Below are positions 63,997-64,000 of a stretch of 64,000 bases of DNA, one piece after another. Origin of the DNA: Heracleum sosnowskyi (taxonomy: Eukaryota > Streptophyta > Magnoliopsida > Apiales > Apiaceae); NCBI GenBank assembly GCA_030848705.1, contig CM061235.1:133493228-133557227 (forward strand), given 5' to 3'. The number at the start of each line of letters is the position of its first letter. Position 1 is the stretch's first letter. Below the pieces are notes generated by a model. The model saw nothing but the letters and a program-made list of their open reading frames with translations. It was not told where the DNA came from and made no database searches. Both the position numbers and the translations under genes were made by a program.

Positions 63997-64000
63997 ATCT

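Larger units (their letters stand above)
63443..64000. mobile_element. CACTA (En/Spm-type) transposon end, continuing past the window
   Basis: CACTACTAGAAAA at 63443 is a typical CACTA terminal repeat. Behind it are subterminal motifs in both orientations: ACATCGGTT (63480), CCACCGGTGT (63496), AACCGATGTC (63537 and 63578). A 3-nt target duplication (probably TCT at 63440-63442) cannot be checked without the other end. It is nested in the Copia element just upstream of the envelope-like ORF. From 63600 the interior is C/T-rich with no supported gene. Confidence 0.75.

Noticed and set aside
1..64000. tRNA or rRNA genes
   Set aside because: I saw no cloverleaf with conserved arm motifs and no rRNA-like GC-rich stretch; the AT-rich spacers give only chance hairpins.

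Overview
The window is nuclear DNA of a flowering plant, most likely a eudicot. The evidence is GT-AG introns, TATA and AATAAA signals, very AT-rich spacers, Stowaway-type MITEs, Copia LTR elements, a CACTA end, a Mutator-like insertion and CCCTAAA-type telomere-like motifs. The species cannot be named from the sequence. There is no sign of bacterial, organellar or viral genomic organisation.

Region 1-57,699 is a direct tandem array with a period of about 4.3 kb. Each unit contains, in order: a TA-flanked MITE (A), a promoter with an RY core next to a TATAAATA box, a two-exon gene, a small hairpin just 3' of the gene, a long AT-rich spacer, and a second TA-flanked MITE (B). The gene encodes an 83-residue secreted cysteine-rich, defensin-like peptide. 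A 58-nt exon 1 carries the signal peptide. A phase-1 intron of about 600 nt follows, and a 194-nt exon 2 carries a short acidic leader and eight cysteines spaced C-x10-C-x3-C-x5-C-x4-C-x-C-x5-C-x3-C. Fourteen gene copies are visible. Copies 1-8 (983-32,050) are intact and almost identical. Copies 9-14 are all damaged, mostly by different lesions: a shared 23-nt deletion in 9 and 10, acceptor loss in 10, a 20-nt deletion in 11, a frameshift plus nonsense in 12, a nonsense codon in 13, and 5' loss plus a Cys-to-Arg change in 14. Shared variants show that the array grew by duplicating blocks of more than one unit and by recombination inside spacers.

The right part of the array is invaded by other elements. 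An hAT-like repeat-rich insert lies at 51,706-52,334. A Mutator-like insert with a 9-bp target duplication lies at 56,531-57,252 inside a MITE B. At 57,700-59,408 a minus-strand, internally deleted Copia remnant replaces the promoter and exon 1 of copy 14. Beyond the last exon, a minus-strand Copia element, probably SIRE/Maximus-like, begins with a 1,167-bp LTR (60,249-61,415), a polypurine tract and a decayed coiled-coil, envelope-like 3' ORF (61,675-63,363). That element is interrupted at 63,443 by the end of a CACTA transposon, which runs out of the window.

The only convincing host genes are the cysteine-rich peptide copies. Their near-identical promoters and coding exons suggest that a single secreted peptide is amplified for dosage or kept uniform by unequal exchange. 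The function is not known from sequence; a defence or reproductive signalling peptide is the natural guess.
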